From DATLFP01 sp035540955 (GTDB lineage Bacteria > Actinomycetota > Acidimicrobiia > Acidimicrobiales > CADCSY01), in the NCBI GenBank assembly GCA_035540955.1, contig DATLFP010000165.1:1-5374 (forward strand): a stretch of 5,374 nucleotides of DNA, given 5' to 3'. The translations under genes and the position numbers were made by a program. The first letter of the stretch is position 1; each line of letters begins with the position of its first letter. Below the pieces are notes generated by a model. The model did not search any database and was not told where the DNA came from. It worked only from the letters and a program-made list of their open reading frames with translations. Positions 1-5,220 of the stretch are shown here, in pieces.

Positions 1-3
1 CGG

Positions 4-408
4 TCAGGCGGGGCGGAGCTCTTCGACGATGCGGCCGAGCATGCCGTTCACGAAGCGGCCGGAGTCGTCGGTCGAGTAGCGCTTGGCGAGCTCGACGGCC
101 TCGGAGATGATCGCCGCCGTCGGGACGTCGGCGCGGTGTGCGAGCTCGAAGATCGCGATGCGAAGCAGCGTGCGGTCGATGACCGGCATCCGCTCGAGCG
201 TCCAGCCCTTCGCGTACCGGCGGATGAGCTCGTCGATCGTCGCCTGGTGCGCGCTCACGCCTTCGACGAGATCGACGGCGAACTCGTCGGGTGCCAGCTC
301 CTGCTCGGCCAGCACCGACGCCGGTGCCACGCCCTTGGCGTCGGCCTCGTAGAGCAGCCCGAGGGCGCGCTCGCGCGCCTCGCGCCGCGTCCCGAGGTCA
401 GGTGACAC
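4..408 (-). CDS. nusB: Transcription antitermination factor NusB
   Basis: NusB binds boxA RNA together with NusE (ribosomal protein S10) and supports antitermination during rRNA transcription. The 134-residue product has the usual NusB length and all-helical pattern. Visible landmarks are the Arg-rich N-terminal helix (RREARERALGLLYEAD, residues 8-23) expected to contact RNA, the GW-x-LERMPVIDRTLLRIA core (68-85), and the C-terminal stretch VPTAAIISEAVELAKRY followed by FVNGML (95-124), which is the most conserved part of the family. The start is a GTG at 408-406, inside the end of efp (11-bp overlap). It is supported by a GGGGGAG motif 10 bases upstream and by the family-typical short leader before the Arg-rich helix. 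The stop TGA is at 6-4, so the gene is complete, but only three bases lie beyond it and nothing can be said about what follows. Identification is secure; regulation is presumably as the last visible gene of the aro transcript. Confidence 0.96.
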   Translation of the reverse strand: MSPDLGTRREARERALGLLYEADAKGVAPASVLAEQELAPDEFAVDLVEGVSAHQATIDELIRRYAKGWTLERMPVIDRTLLRIAIFELAHRADVPTAAIISEAVELAKRYSTDDSGRFVNGMLGRIVEELRPA

Positions 409-961
409 GCGTGATGTACTCCCCCGAGCGGGTGTCGACCTTGATCCGGTCGCCCTGGTTCACGAACAGCGGCACCTGGACGATCTTGCCGGTCTCGACG
501 GTTGCCGGCTTGCGGCCCGCCGACGACCGGTCGCCCTGCAGGCCGGGCTCGGTCTCGGTGACCGTGAGCTCGACCGACGCCGGGAGCTCCACGCCGATGA
601 TCTCGCCCTTGTACTGCTGCACGAGGAGCGTCGAGCCCGGCAGCAGGTAGTCGACCGTGTCACCGAGTGAGCCGGGAGAGACGTGCAGCTGCTCGTAGGT
701 CGAGTTGTCCATGAAGACGTACTCGGACCCCTCGGCGTAGAGGTACTGCATGTCACTCTTGTCGATGACGGCCTGCTCGACCTTCTCGTCGGCCCGGAAC
801 GTGCGCTCGAGGACGGCGCCGGAGCGGGCGTTGCGGAGCTTGGTGCGGACGAACGCGCCGCCCTTGCCCGGCTTGACGTGCTGGAACTCGACGACCTGGA
901 AGAGCCCGTCGTCGAGGTCGAGCGTCATGCCGTTCTTGAGATCGTTGGTGCTCAGTGCCAT
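398..961 (-). CDS. efp: Elongation factor P (EF-P)
   Basis: EF-P enters the ribosomal E site and stimulates peptide-bond formation at polyproline stretches. The 187-residue protein has the expected three-domain length: a KOW-like N-terminal domain (about 1-60), an OB domain (about 65-125) and a second OB domain (about 130-187). The tip loop reads KPGKGGAF (30-37), with Lys33 at the position that E. coli modifies by beta-lysylation. The C-terminal family signature is clear: KPATVETGKIVQVPLFVNQG, then GDRIKVDTRSGEY. The start is the ATG at 961-959, which gives the classic beginning MALSTNDLKNG; the frame stays open far upstream, but that part is only a shadow of pepQ and aroQ. The gene overlaps the end of pepQ by 10 bp and nusB by 11 bp. 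An AAGGA motif 12 bases upstream is a rather distant ribosome site, so coupling to pepQ translation is likely. No epmA/epmB-type modification gene is in the window. Confidence 0.97.
   Translation of the reverse strand: MALSTNDLKNGMTLDLDDGLFQVVEFQHVKPGKGGAFVRTKLRNARSGAVLERTFRADEKVEQAVIDKSDMQYLYAEGSEYVFMDNSTYEQLHVSPGSLGDTVDYLLPGSTLLVQQYKGEIIGVELPASVELTVTETEPGLQGDRSSAGRKPATVETGKIVQVPLFVNQGDRIKVDTRSGEYITRVT
419..425 (-). promoter_or_regulatory. Ribosome binding site of nusB
   Basis: GGGGGAG on the minus strand inside the end of efp, ten bases before the nusB GTG at 408. It supports a start within efp, giving an 11-bp overlap of the two genes. Confidence 0.6.
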
Positions 962-2058
962 CGCAGTACGAGATCCTTGGGCGCGTGGGTCAGGGGGCGG
1001 CAGCCGTCGGGCGTCACGACGACGGTGTCCTCGATGCGAACACCGCCGTGCTCGGGGAGATAGACGCCGGGCTCCACGGTGACGACGTGGCCGGGTTCGA
1101 GGGTAGCAGTGCCGGTCGTCGACACCCTCGGGTCCTCGTGGATGTCGAGGCCGACGCCGTGGCCCGTCCCGTGGAGGAACGCCTCCGCCCACCCGGCCTC
1201 GGCGATGATCGACCGGCACACCTGGTCGACGTCGGCGCCGGTGACGCCCGGTCGCACCGCCGCCACCCCCGCGGCCTGCGCGGCGCGCACGACCTCGTCC
1301 ATGCGCCGCTGCGCCGGCGACGGCTCCCCGATGCTCACCGTCCGGGTCATGTCGGAGTGGTAGCCGTCCACGAGCGCGCCGAAGTCGATGACGACGAGGT
1401 CCCCCTCCTGCACCCGGCGCTCGGTGGGCCGGGCGTGAGGCTTCGCCCCGTTGGGCCCGCTGGCGACGATCGTCTCGAACGAGACGTCGGCCGCCCCCAG
1501 CCGGCGCATGGTGGTGTCGAGCTCGAGGCCGAAGCCCCGCTCCTCGGGCTCCTCGGCGAGCCGGGGCAGCACGGCCGCCAGCGCCTCGTCGGCGATGCGG
1601 CACGCCGCCTCGATGCGAGCGATCTCCCCCGGGTCCTTGACCCGCCGCAACCCCTCGACCACACCGTCGACCGGGACGAGCGTGGCACCGTCGAAGACCT
1701 TGGCGGCGTACCGGCGCTTGGCGGCCCAGGTGACGTGCGTGGCTTCGAGCCCGACCCGCGCGATGCCCCGTGCGGCGTCCGCCAGCCGGGCGTCCTGCTC
1801 GGTGCCGGTCACCTCGATCCGCGCCTCCACGCCGTTCGCCGCCAGCTGCTCCGCCGACTGGTCGCCGTAGCGACCGTCGGTCACGAAGACCAGCTCGTCG
1901 GGCAGCACGAGCAGCAGCGCCGCCGAGCCGGTGAACCCGGTGAGGTAGCGGATGTTGGTCAGGTGGGTCACGAGCAGGGCATCGCAGCCGGCGTCGTCGA
2001 GCCGGTCGCGCAGCCGGGGCAGCCGGCCGGCCACGTCCATCGCCGCCAGGTCGGTCAC
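952..2058 (-). CDS. pepQ: M24 family Xaa-Pro peptidase (PepQ-like)
   Basis: This 368-residue protein is a cytosolic metallopeptidase of the M24B type, which cleaves Xaa-Pro bonds at peptide N-termini or in dipeptides. The N-terminal half (about 8-135) is a creatinase-like domain (TNIRYLTGFTGSAALLLV), and the C-terminal half (about 145-368) is the pita-bread catalytic domain. All five expected metal ligands are visible: Asp225 (VIDFGALVDG), Asp236 (YHSDMTRT), His300 (HGTGHGVGLDIHE), Glu329 (VTVEPGVY) and Glu343 (GVRIEDTVVV). His208 and His307 match the substrate-side histidines. The enzyme should therefore be active. The chosen start is GTG at 2058, which overlaps the aroQ stop as GTGA and has GGAGG four bases upstream; an ATG six codons later (2040) is the alternative. 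The frame extends further upstream but that part lies within aroQ. Whether it acts as a dipeptidase (PepQ) or an aminopeptidase (PepP) cannot be settled from sequence; the symbol follows the usual name at this locus. Confidence 0.93.
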   Translation of the reverse strand: MTDLAAMDVAGRLPRLRDRLDDAGCDALLVTHLTNIRYLTGFTGSAALLLVLPDELVFVTDGRYGDQSAEQLAANGVEARIEVTGTEQDARLADAARGIARVGLEATHVTWAAKRRYAAKVFDGATLVPVDGVVEGLRRVKDPGEIARIEAACRIADEALAAVLPRLAEEPEERGFGLELDTTMRRLGAADVSFETIVASGPNGAKPHARPTERRVQEGDLVVIDFGALVDGYHSDMTRTVSIGEPSPAQRRMDEVVRAAQAAGVAAVRPGVTGADVDQVCRSIIAEAGWAEAFLHGTGHGVGLDIHEDPRVSTTGTATLEPGHVVTVEPGVYLPEHGGVRIEDTVVVTPDGCRPLTHAPKDLVLRWH

Positions 2059-2504
2059 CGGGCCTCCAGCAACCGGCGCACGGCTTCGACAGCGAGGTCG
2101 TAGCCGTCGCCGCCGAATCCCATGATCGTGCCGCGGGCCACCGGGGCCACGACCGACGTGTGCCGCCACGGCTCGCGGGCGTTGGGGTTGCTGAGGTGCA
2201 CCTCGACCACGATGCCGTCGTAGGTGGCGAGGGCGTCGTGCAGCGACCACCCGTAGTGGGTGAGGGCCCCGGCGTTGACGATGATGGCCGCCACCCGCCG
2301 CCGGGCCCGCTGCACGGCCTCGACCAGCTCGTGCTCGGCGTTCGACTGCAGGTCCTCAAGGTCGAAGCCGGCGTTGTCGCACCGCGCCCGGACGCGGTCG
2401 ACGTGATCCCGGAGGGTCGTCGTGCCGTAGATCTCGGGCTCCCGGTCGCCGAGGAGGTTGAGGTTGGGTCCGTGCAGCAGGAGCACGATGGGGCGAGCGG
2501 TCAT
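2055..2504 (-). CDS. aroQ: 3-dehydroquinate dehydratase, type II
   Basis: Type II dehydroquinase removes water from 3-dehydroquinate to give 3-dehydroshikimate, shikimate pathway step three; family members form dodecamers in the cytosol. The 149-residue length fits the family. The N-terminus shows HGPNLNLLGDREPEIYG (11-27), containing the flexible-lid Arg21 and the catalytic base Tyr26. Further landmarks are LQSNAEHELVE (52-62), Asn77 and His83 in VNAGALTH, Glu101 and His103 in VEVHLSNPNARE, and Arg114. The segment after His83 reads YGWSLHDAL where well-known enzymes have TSVALRDA, so this is a divergent subfamily member with the key residues kept. The ATG start at 2504 overlaps the aroB stop as ATGA and is preceded by GGAGG ten bases upstream. 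The stop overlaps the pepQ start by 4 bp. It follows aroB directly, matching consecutive pathway steps. Confidence 0.96.
   Translation of the reverse strand: MTARPIVLLLHGPNLNLLGDREPEIYGTTTLRDHVDRVRARCDNAGFDLEDLQSNAEHELVEAVQRARRRVAAIIVNAGALTHYGWSLHDALATYDGIVVEVHLSNPNAREPWRHTSVVAPVARGTIMGFGGDGYDLAVEAVRRLLEAR
2063..2067 (-). promoter_or_regulatory. Ribosome binding site of pepQ
   Basis: GGAGG on the minus strand within the last codons of aroQ, four bases before the GTG at 2058. This decides the GTG start over the ATG six codons downstream at 2040, which has no comparable motif. The spacing is on the short side. Confidence 0.65.
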
Positions 2505-3505
2505 GTGCGTACGGCCTCCATGGCGTCGTCGACGAGCGCCGGATCGATGCCCCGCACCGGTTCGACCCCGTCGGGCCCGTCGAGCACCCAGGTGATCCCG
2601 TGCACCGCCTTCTTGTCGCGTCCGATGAACGAGCGCACCTCGTCGGGGTCGATCCCCGCGGGGATCGTCATCGGCAGGTCGTAGGTGCCCACCGTCCGGC
2701 GATGCTCCTCGACGCGGTCGCGGTCGATCCGGCCGAGCCGCCACGCCAGCTCGGCGGCGAACACCAGCCCGATGGCGATGGCCTCGCCGTGGCGGAGCTC
2801 GTAGCGGCTGGCGGCTTCGACGGCATGCCCGAGCGTGTGGCCGTAGTTGAGGATCATGCGGCGGTCGCCCTCGCGCTCGTCGGCCGCCACCACCTCGGCC
2901 TTCACCCGCACGCACGCCGCCACCTGCTCCTCGAGCGGGAGGTCGAGGAGGGACGGCGCGCCGAGGAACCGGTACTTGGCCATCTCCCCGAGCCCATTGC
3001 GGCGCTCGCGGGGCGGCAGGGTCTCGAGGGTCTCGGTGTCGCACAGCACGGCCGCCGGCTGCCAGTAGGCCCCGACGAGGTTCTTCCCTTCGGGCAGGTT
3101 CACGCCGGTCTTGCCACCGATGGCGGCGTCGACCTGGCCGAGCAGGGTCGTCGACACGTGCACCACGGGCACGCCGCGGTGGTACACGGCCGCCGCGAAC
3201 CCGGCGAGGTCGGTCACCAGCCCGCCGCCGACGGCCACGACGACGTCGCCCCGCGTCAGGCCCCATCGTGCGAGGTCGCGGCAGAGGTTCTCGACGGTGC
3301 CGAGGGCCTTCTCGTCCTCACCCTCGCCGATCGTGAACACCTTCGACTCGACGCCGGGCTCGACCGACCACGGGATGGCCGCCTGGGTCACGATCGCGGC
3401 GCGGCGCACGCCGGCGGGCAGGACCTCGGGAAGCAGGTGGCGGGCGCCGTGACCGACGAGCACGTCGTAGGAACGATCGCCGAGGGACACAGGGACGGTG
3501 ATCAC
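2501..3505 (-). CDS. aroB: 3-dehydroquinate synthase
   Basis: AroB converts DAHP to 3-dehydroquinate using NAD and a divalent metal, shikimate pathway step two. The product has 334 residues, short for a family usually near 350-365. The NAD-binding stretch has GGGLVTDLAGFAAAVYHRG (93-111), followed by STTLLGQVDAAIGGKTGVNL (118-137) and PEGKNLVGA. The metal ligands are inferred as Glu174 (GLGEMAKY), His223 (NYGHTLGHAVE) and His239 (RHGEAIAIGL). The DKK motif sits at 297-299. Only 49 residues separate the first two ligands, against 63 in E. coli AroB, so the shortening lies mostly there; no frame break is seen. The start is a GTG at 3505, overlapping the aroK stop as GTGA. The nearest Shine-Dalgarno-like GGAG is 14 bases away, so initiation probably depends on ribosomes finishing aroK. 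The end overlaps aroQ by 4 bp. Confidence 0.96.
   Translation of the reverse strand: MITVPVSLGDRSYDVLVGHGARHLLPEVLPAGVRRAAIVTQAAIPWSVEPGVESKVFTIGEGEDEKALGTVENLCRDLARWGLTRGDVVVAVGGGLVTDLAGFAAAVYHRGVPVVHVSTTLLGQVDAAIGGKTGVNLPEGKNLVGAYWQPAAVLCDTETLETLPPRERRNGLGEMAKYRFLGAPSLLDLPLEEQVAACVRVKAEVVAADEREGDRRMILNYGHTLGHAVEAASRYELRHGEAIAIGLVFAAELAWRLGRIDRDRVEEHRRTVGTYDLPMTIPAGIDPDEVRSFIGRDKKAVHGITWVLDGPDGVEPVRGIDPALVDDAMEAVRT
2515..2519 (-). promoter_or_regulatory. Ribosome binding site of aroQ
   Basis: GGAGG on the minus strand, inside the 3' end of aroB and ten bases before the aroQ ATG. It supports the ATG at 2504 over the much longer open frame that continues upstream through aroB. Confidence 0.7.
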
Positions 3506-4032
3506 GCCATCACCAGCTGCTCCAGGTCGGCGAGGACCGCGTCGGGGTCACGGCCGCTCGTGTCGACCACGTGATCCGCGACCGCCTCGTAGAGCGTGCG
3601 CCGCTCGGCCTCGAGGTCGCGCAGCACCGCCGCCGGGTCGTCGGCCAGCAGCGGCCGGTGCACGCCGCTGCGGACCCGCTCGGCGAGCTCCGCCGGATCG
3701 GCCCGCAGCCAGATGACCGTCGCGCCCGAGCGCATGCGCTCGCGGTTGATCTCGCTGAGCACGGTGCCGCCGGCGGCAGCGATGACGCACGGCGACGACG
3801 TGGCCAGCGCCTCAGCCAGCGCCTCGGTCTCGAGCGACCGGAAGGCGGGTTCGCCGTCGGCCTCGAAGATCTCCCGGACCGTGCGCCCGGTGCGGGCCTC
3901 GACCTGCAGGTCGCTGTCGATGAACGGCCGGCCGAGCCGGCGGGCCAGGCGGCGGCCGACGGTGGTCTTGCCGGCGCCCATCATGCCGACGAGCACCACG
4001 TGCTCAGCGGAGGGAGGCGAGGAAGGCGTCAC
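3502..4032 (-). CDS. aroK: Shikimate kinase
   Basis: AroK phosphorylates shikimate with ATP to shikimate 3-phosphate, pathway step five. It is a P-loop NMP-kinase-like fold of 176 residues, a normal length. Visible parts are the Walker A motif GMMGAGKTT (16-24), the shikimate-binding Asp39 and Asp41 in FIDSDLQVE, Arg65 in FRSLE, the glycine pair in AAAGGTV (85-91), Arg126 in the lid (HRPLL), and Arg144/Arg145 before LYEAVA. The usual GGG of the substrate loop is AGG here, a small change. The start given is a GTG at 4032, 29 bp inside aroC, with a weak GGAA two bases upstream. In-frame GTG codons at 3999 and 3996 (just after the aroC stop) would shorten the protein by 11 or 12 residues and still leave Walker A intact, so the exact start is uncertain. 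The stop overlaps the aroB start by 4 bp. Confidence 0.95.
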   Translation of the reverse strand: MTPSSPPSAEHVVLVGMMGAGKTTVGRRLARRLGRPFIDSDLQVEARTGRTVREIFEADGEPAFRSLETEALAEALATSSPCVIAAAGGTVLSEINRERMRSGATVIWLRADPAELAERVRSGVHRPLLADDPAAVLRDLEAERRTLYEAVADHVVDTSGRDPDAVLADLEQLVMA

Positions 4033-5167
4033 GGTTCCGCACCAGCTCGTCCAGCGAGTCGCCCCCGAACTTCCGCGCCGCCTCGTTGGCGAGGACGAGG
4101 GCCACCATCGTCTCGGCGACCACGCCCATGGCCGGGACGGCGGTGACGTCGGTCCGCTCCTTGAACGAGACGGTCTCCTCCTTGGTCTCGACGTCGACGG
4201 TCGTGAGCACCGGCTTGTTGAGGGTGGCGAGCGGCTTCATCGCGACGCGCGCCGCCAGCAGCTCGCCGGTGGAGATCCCGCCCTCGATGCCGCCGGCGAG
4301 GGTCGAGCCCCGCACGTAGGTGGCGGTCGTGGCGTCCCAGTGGATCGGGTCGTGGGCCTGCGATCCGCGGCGCCCGGCGACCTCGAACCCGTCGCCGATC
4401 TCGACACCCTTCACCGCCTGGATGCTCATGAGCGCCTGGGCCAGGAGGCTGTCGAGCTTTCGATCCCAGTGCACGTGGCTGCCGAGGCCCACGGGGACGC
4501 CGTAGGCGAGCACCTCCACGACCCCGCCGAGGGAGTCGCCGTCCTTGGCCGCCGCCTTGATCTCGCCGATCATCGCCGCCTCGGCGTCGGCGTCGAAGCA
4601 ACGCACCTCGGAGCCGTCGACCCGCTCGAGGTCGGCGGGGCCCGGGCGCTCCTGGGCCTTGGTGAGCACCGGTCCGAGCTGGACGACGTGGGAGAGCACG
4701 GCGACGTCGAGCCGGGCCAAGAGCGCCTTGGCCAGCGACCCCGCCGCCACCCGGGCGGCCGTCTCCCGGGCGGAGGCCCGCTCGAGCACGTCGCGGGCGT
4801 CGGTGAACCCGTACTTCTGCATGCCGGCGAGGTCGGCGTGGCCGGGCCGGGGCTGGGTGAGCGGCTCCTTGGTCGCCCCCGGCGCCGTCGACATCTCCTC
4901 GTGCCAGCGGTCGGAGCGCACCCACTCGGTGTTCCCGACCTCGATCGCCACCGGCGAACCGAGCGTTCGCCCGTGGCGGACGCCGCCGATGATCGTCACC
5001 TCGTCCTGCTCGAAGCGCATCCGCGGGCCCCGGCCGTAGCCGAGCCGGCGGCGAGCCAGCTCCCCCTGGATCTCCTCGACGGTGATCGGCAGCCCGGCGG
5101 GCAGGCCTTCAACAGTCACCACGAGGGCGCGCCCGTGCGACTCTCCGGCGGTGAGGTACCTGATCAC
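4004..5167 (-). CDS. aroC: Chorismate synthase
   Basis: AroC makes chorismate from 5-enolpyruvylshikimate 3-phosphate with reduced FMN as cofactor, the last common step to aromatic amino acids, folates and quinones. The 387-residue length is normal. The N-terminus MIRYLTAGESHG carries the first signature with His11. Then come the Arg triplet 39-41, RPGHADLAG (107-115) with His110, RASARETAARVAAG (130-143), the GSHVHWDRKLD and MSIQAVKGVEIGDGF segments, GGIEGGISTGE, and RTDVTAVPAMGVV (338-350), close to the RSD-x-x-AVP form of the third signature. All expected catalytic residues appear present. The start is a GTG at 5167, fixed by the family-typical N-terminus. A GGAG lies only two bases upstream, an unusually tight spacing. 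It is the first gene of the overlapping block, 53 bp after the stop of an unrelated gene, so any promoter for the block would lie in that gap or inside the upstream gene. The end overlaps aroK by 29 bp. Confidence 0.97.
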   Translation of the reverse strand: MIRYLTAGESHGRALVVTVEGLPAGLPITVEEIQGELARRRLGYGRGPRMRFEQDEVTIIGGVRHGRTLGSPVAIEVGNTEWVRSDRWHEEMSTAPGATKEPLTQPRPGHADLAGMQKYGFTDARDVLERASARETAARVAAGSLAKALLARLDVAVLSHVVQLGPVLTKAQERPGPADLERVDGSEVRCFDADAEAAMIGEIKAAAKDGDSLGGVVEVLAYGVPVGLGSHVHWDRKLDSLLAQALMSIQAVKGVEIGDGFEVAGRRGSQAHDPIHWDATTATYVRGSTLAGGIEGGISTGELLAARVAMKPLATLNKPVLTTVDVETKEETVSFKERTDVTAVPAMGVVAETMVALVLANEAARKFGGDSLDELVRNRDAFLASLR

Positions 5168-5182
5168 GGCTCCACGCTAGAC

Positions 5183-5199
5183 GGGCGGTGCCGCCGCCC
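5183..5199 (-). terminator. GC-rich hairpin between the upstream gene and aroC
   Basis: On the minus strand GGGCGG, a five-base loop and CCGCCC form a perfect 6-bp all-GC stem, lying 22 bases after the upstream stop codon and 15 bases before the aroC start. No run of U follows (the next bases are GUCUAGCG), so it is not a classic intrinsic terminator. It may be a weak or U-less terminator, an mRNA structure, or chance in GC-rich DNA. Confidence 0.3.
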
Positions 5200-5207
5200 C
5201 GGTGCCG
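5186..5207. repeat. 8-bp direct repeat in the aroC upstream gap
   Basis: CGGTGCCG occurs exactly at 5186-5193 and again at 5200-5207, 14 bp apart start to start, and each copy is a near-palindrome (CGG-TG-CCG). It partly overlaps the GC hairpin. The 53-bp gap is the only non-coding stretch longer than three bases in the window. The repeat could be a protein-binding site, but GC-rich composition makes chance repeats common. Confidence 0.3.
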
Positions 5208-5220
5208 TTCCCGGGTGATC

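Noticed and set aside
955..2103. A 382-codon open frame on the plus strand opposite pepQ.
   Set aside because: Antisense shadow of pepQ with no recognisable motif, no ribosome site considered credible, and composition driven by the complementary strand's codon bias.
398..2359. Possible fusion of a long N-terminal extension to EF-P, because the efp frame stays open for about 1.4 kb upstream.
   Set aside because: The extension is an out-of-frame reading of pepQ and aroQ, rich in Arg and Gly; the family-typical MALSTNDLKNG start at 961 is clear.
2055..3266. Possible N-terminal extension of AroQ through the aroB region.
   Set aside because: The extra part is an out-of-frame reading of aroB; the ATG at 2504 has GGAGG upstream and gives the normal 149-residue enzyme.
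2600..3574. A 324-codon open frame on the plus strand opposite aroB.
   Set aside because: Same reason: mirror frame of aroB with His/Arg/Gly-rich composition and no family signature.
3766..3774. AGG instead of GGG in the shikimate-binding loop of AroK as a sign of an inactive kinase.
   Set aside because: The two glycines closest to the substrate remain and all other Walker A, Asp and Arg residues are present, so loss of function is not supported.
5174..5202. A promoter for the aro block: TAGCGT as a -10-like element near the aroC start.
   Set aside because: No -35-like sequence lies at suitable spacing (the region is GC only), and the element would sit only a few bases before the start codon.
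3596..5218. A 540-codon open frame on the plus strand opposite aroC and aroK.
   Set aside because: It is the antisense shadow of strongly coding GC-rich genes; its product is low-complexity (Arg, Gly, Ala, His rich) with no family motif, and both minus-strand genes carry complete catalytic motifs.
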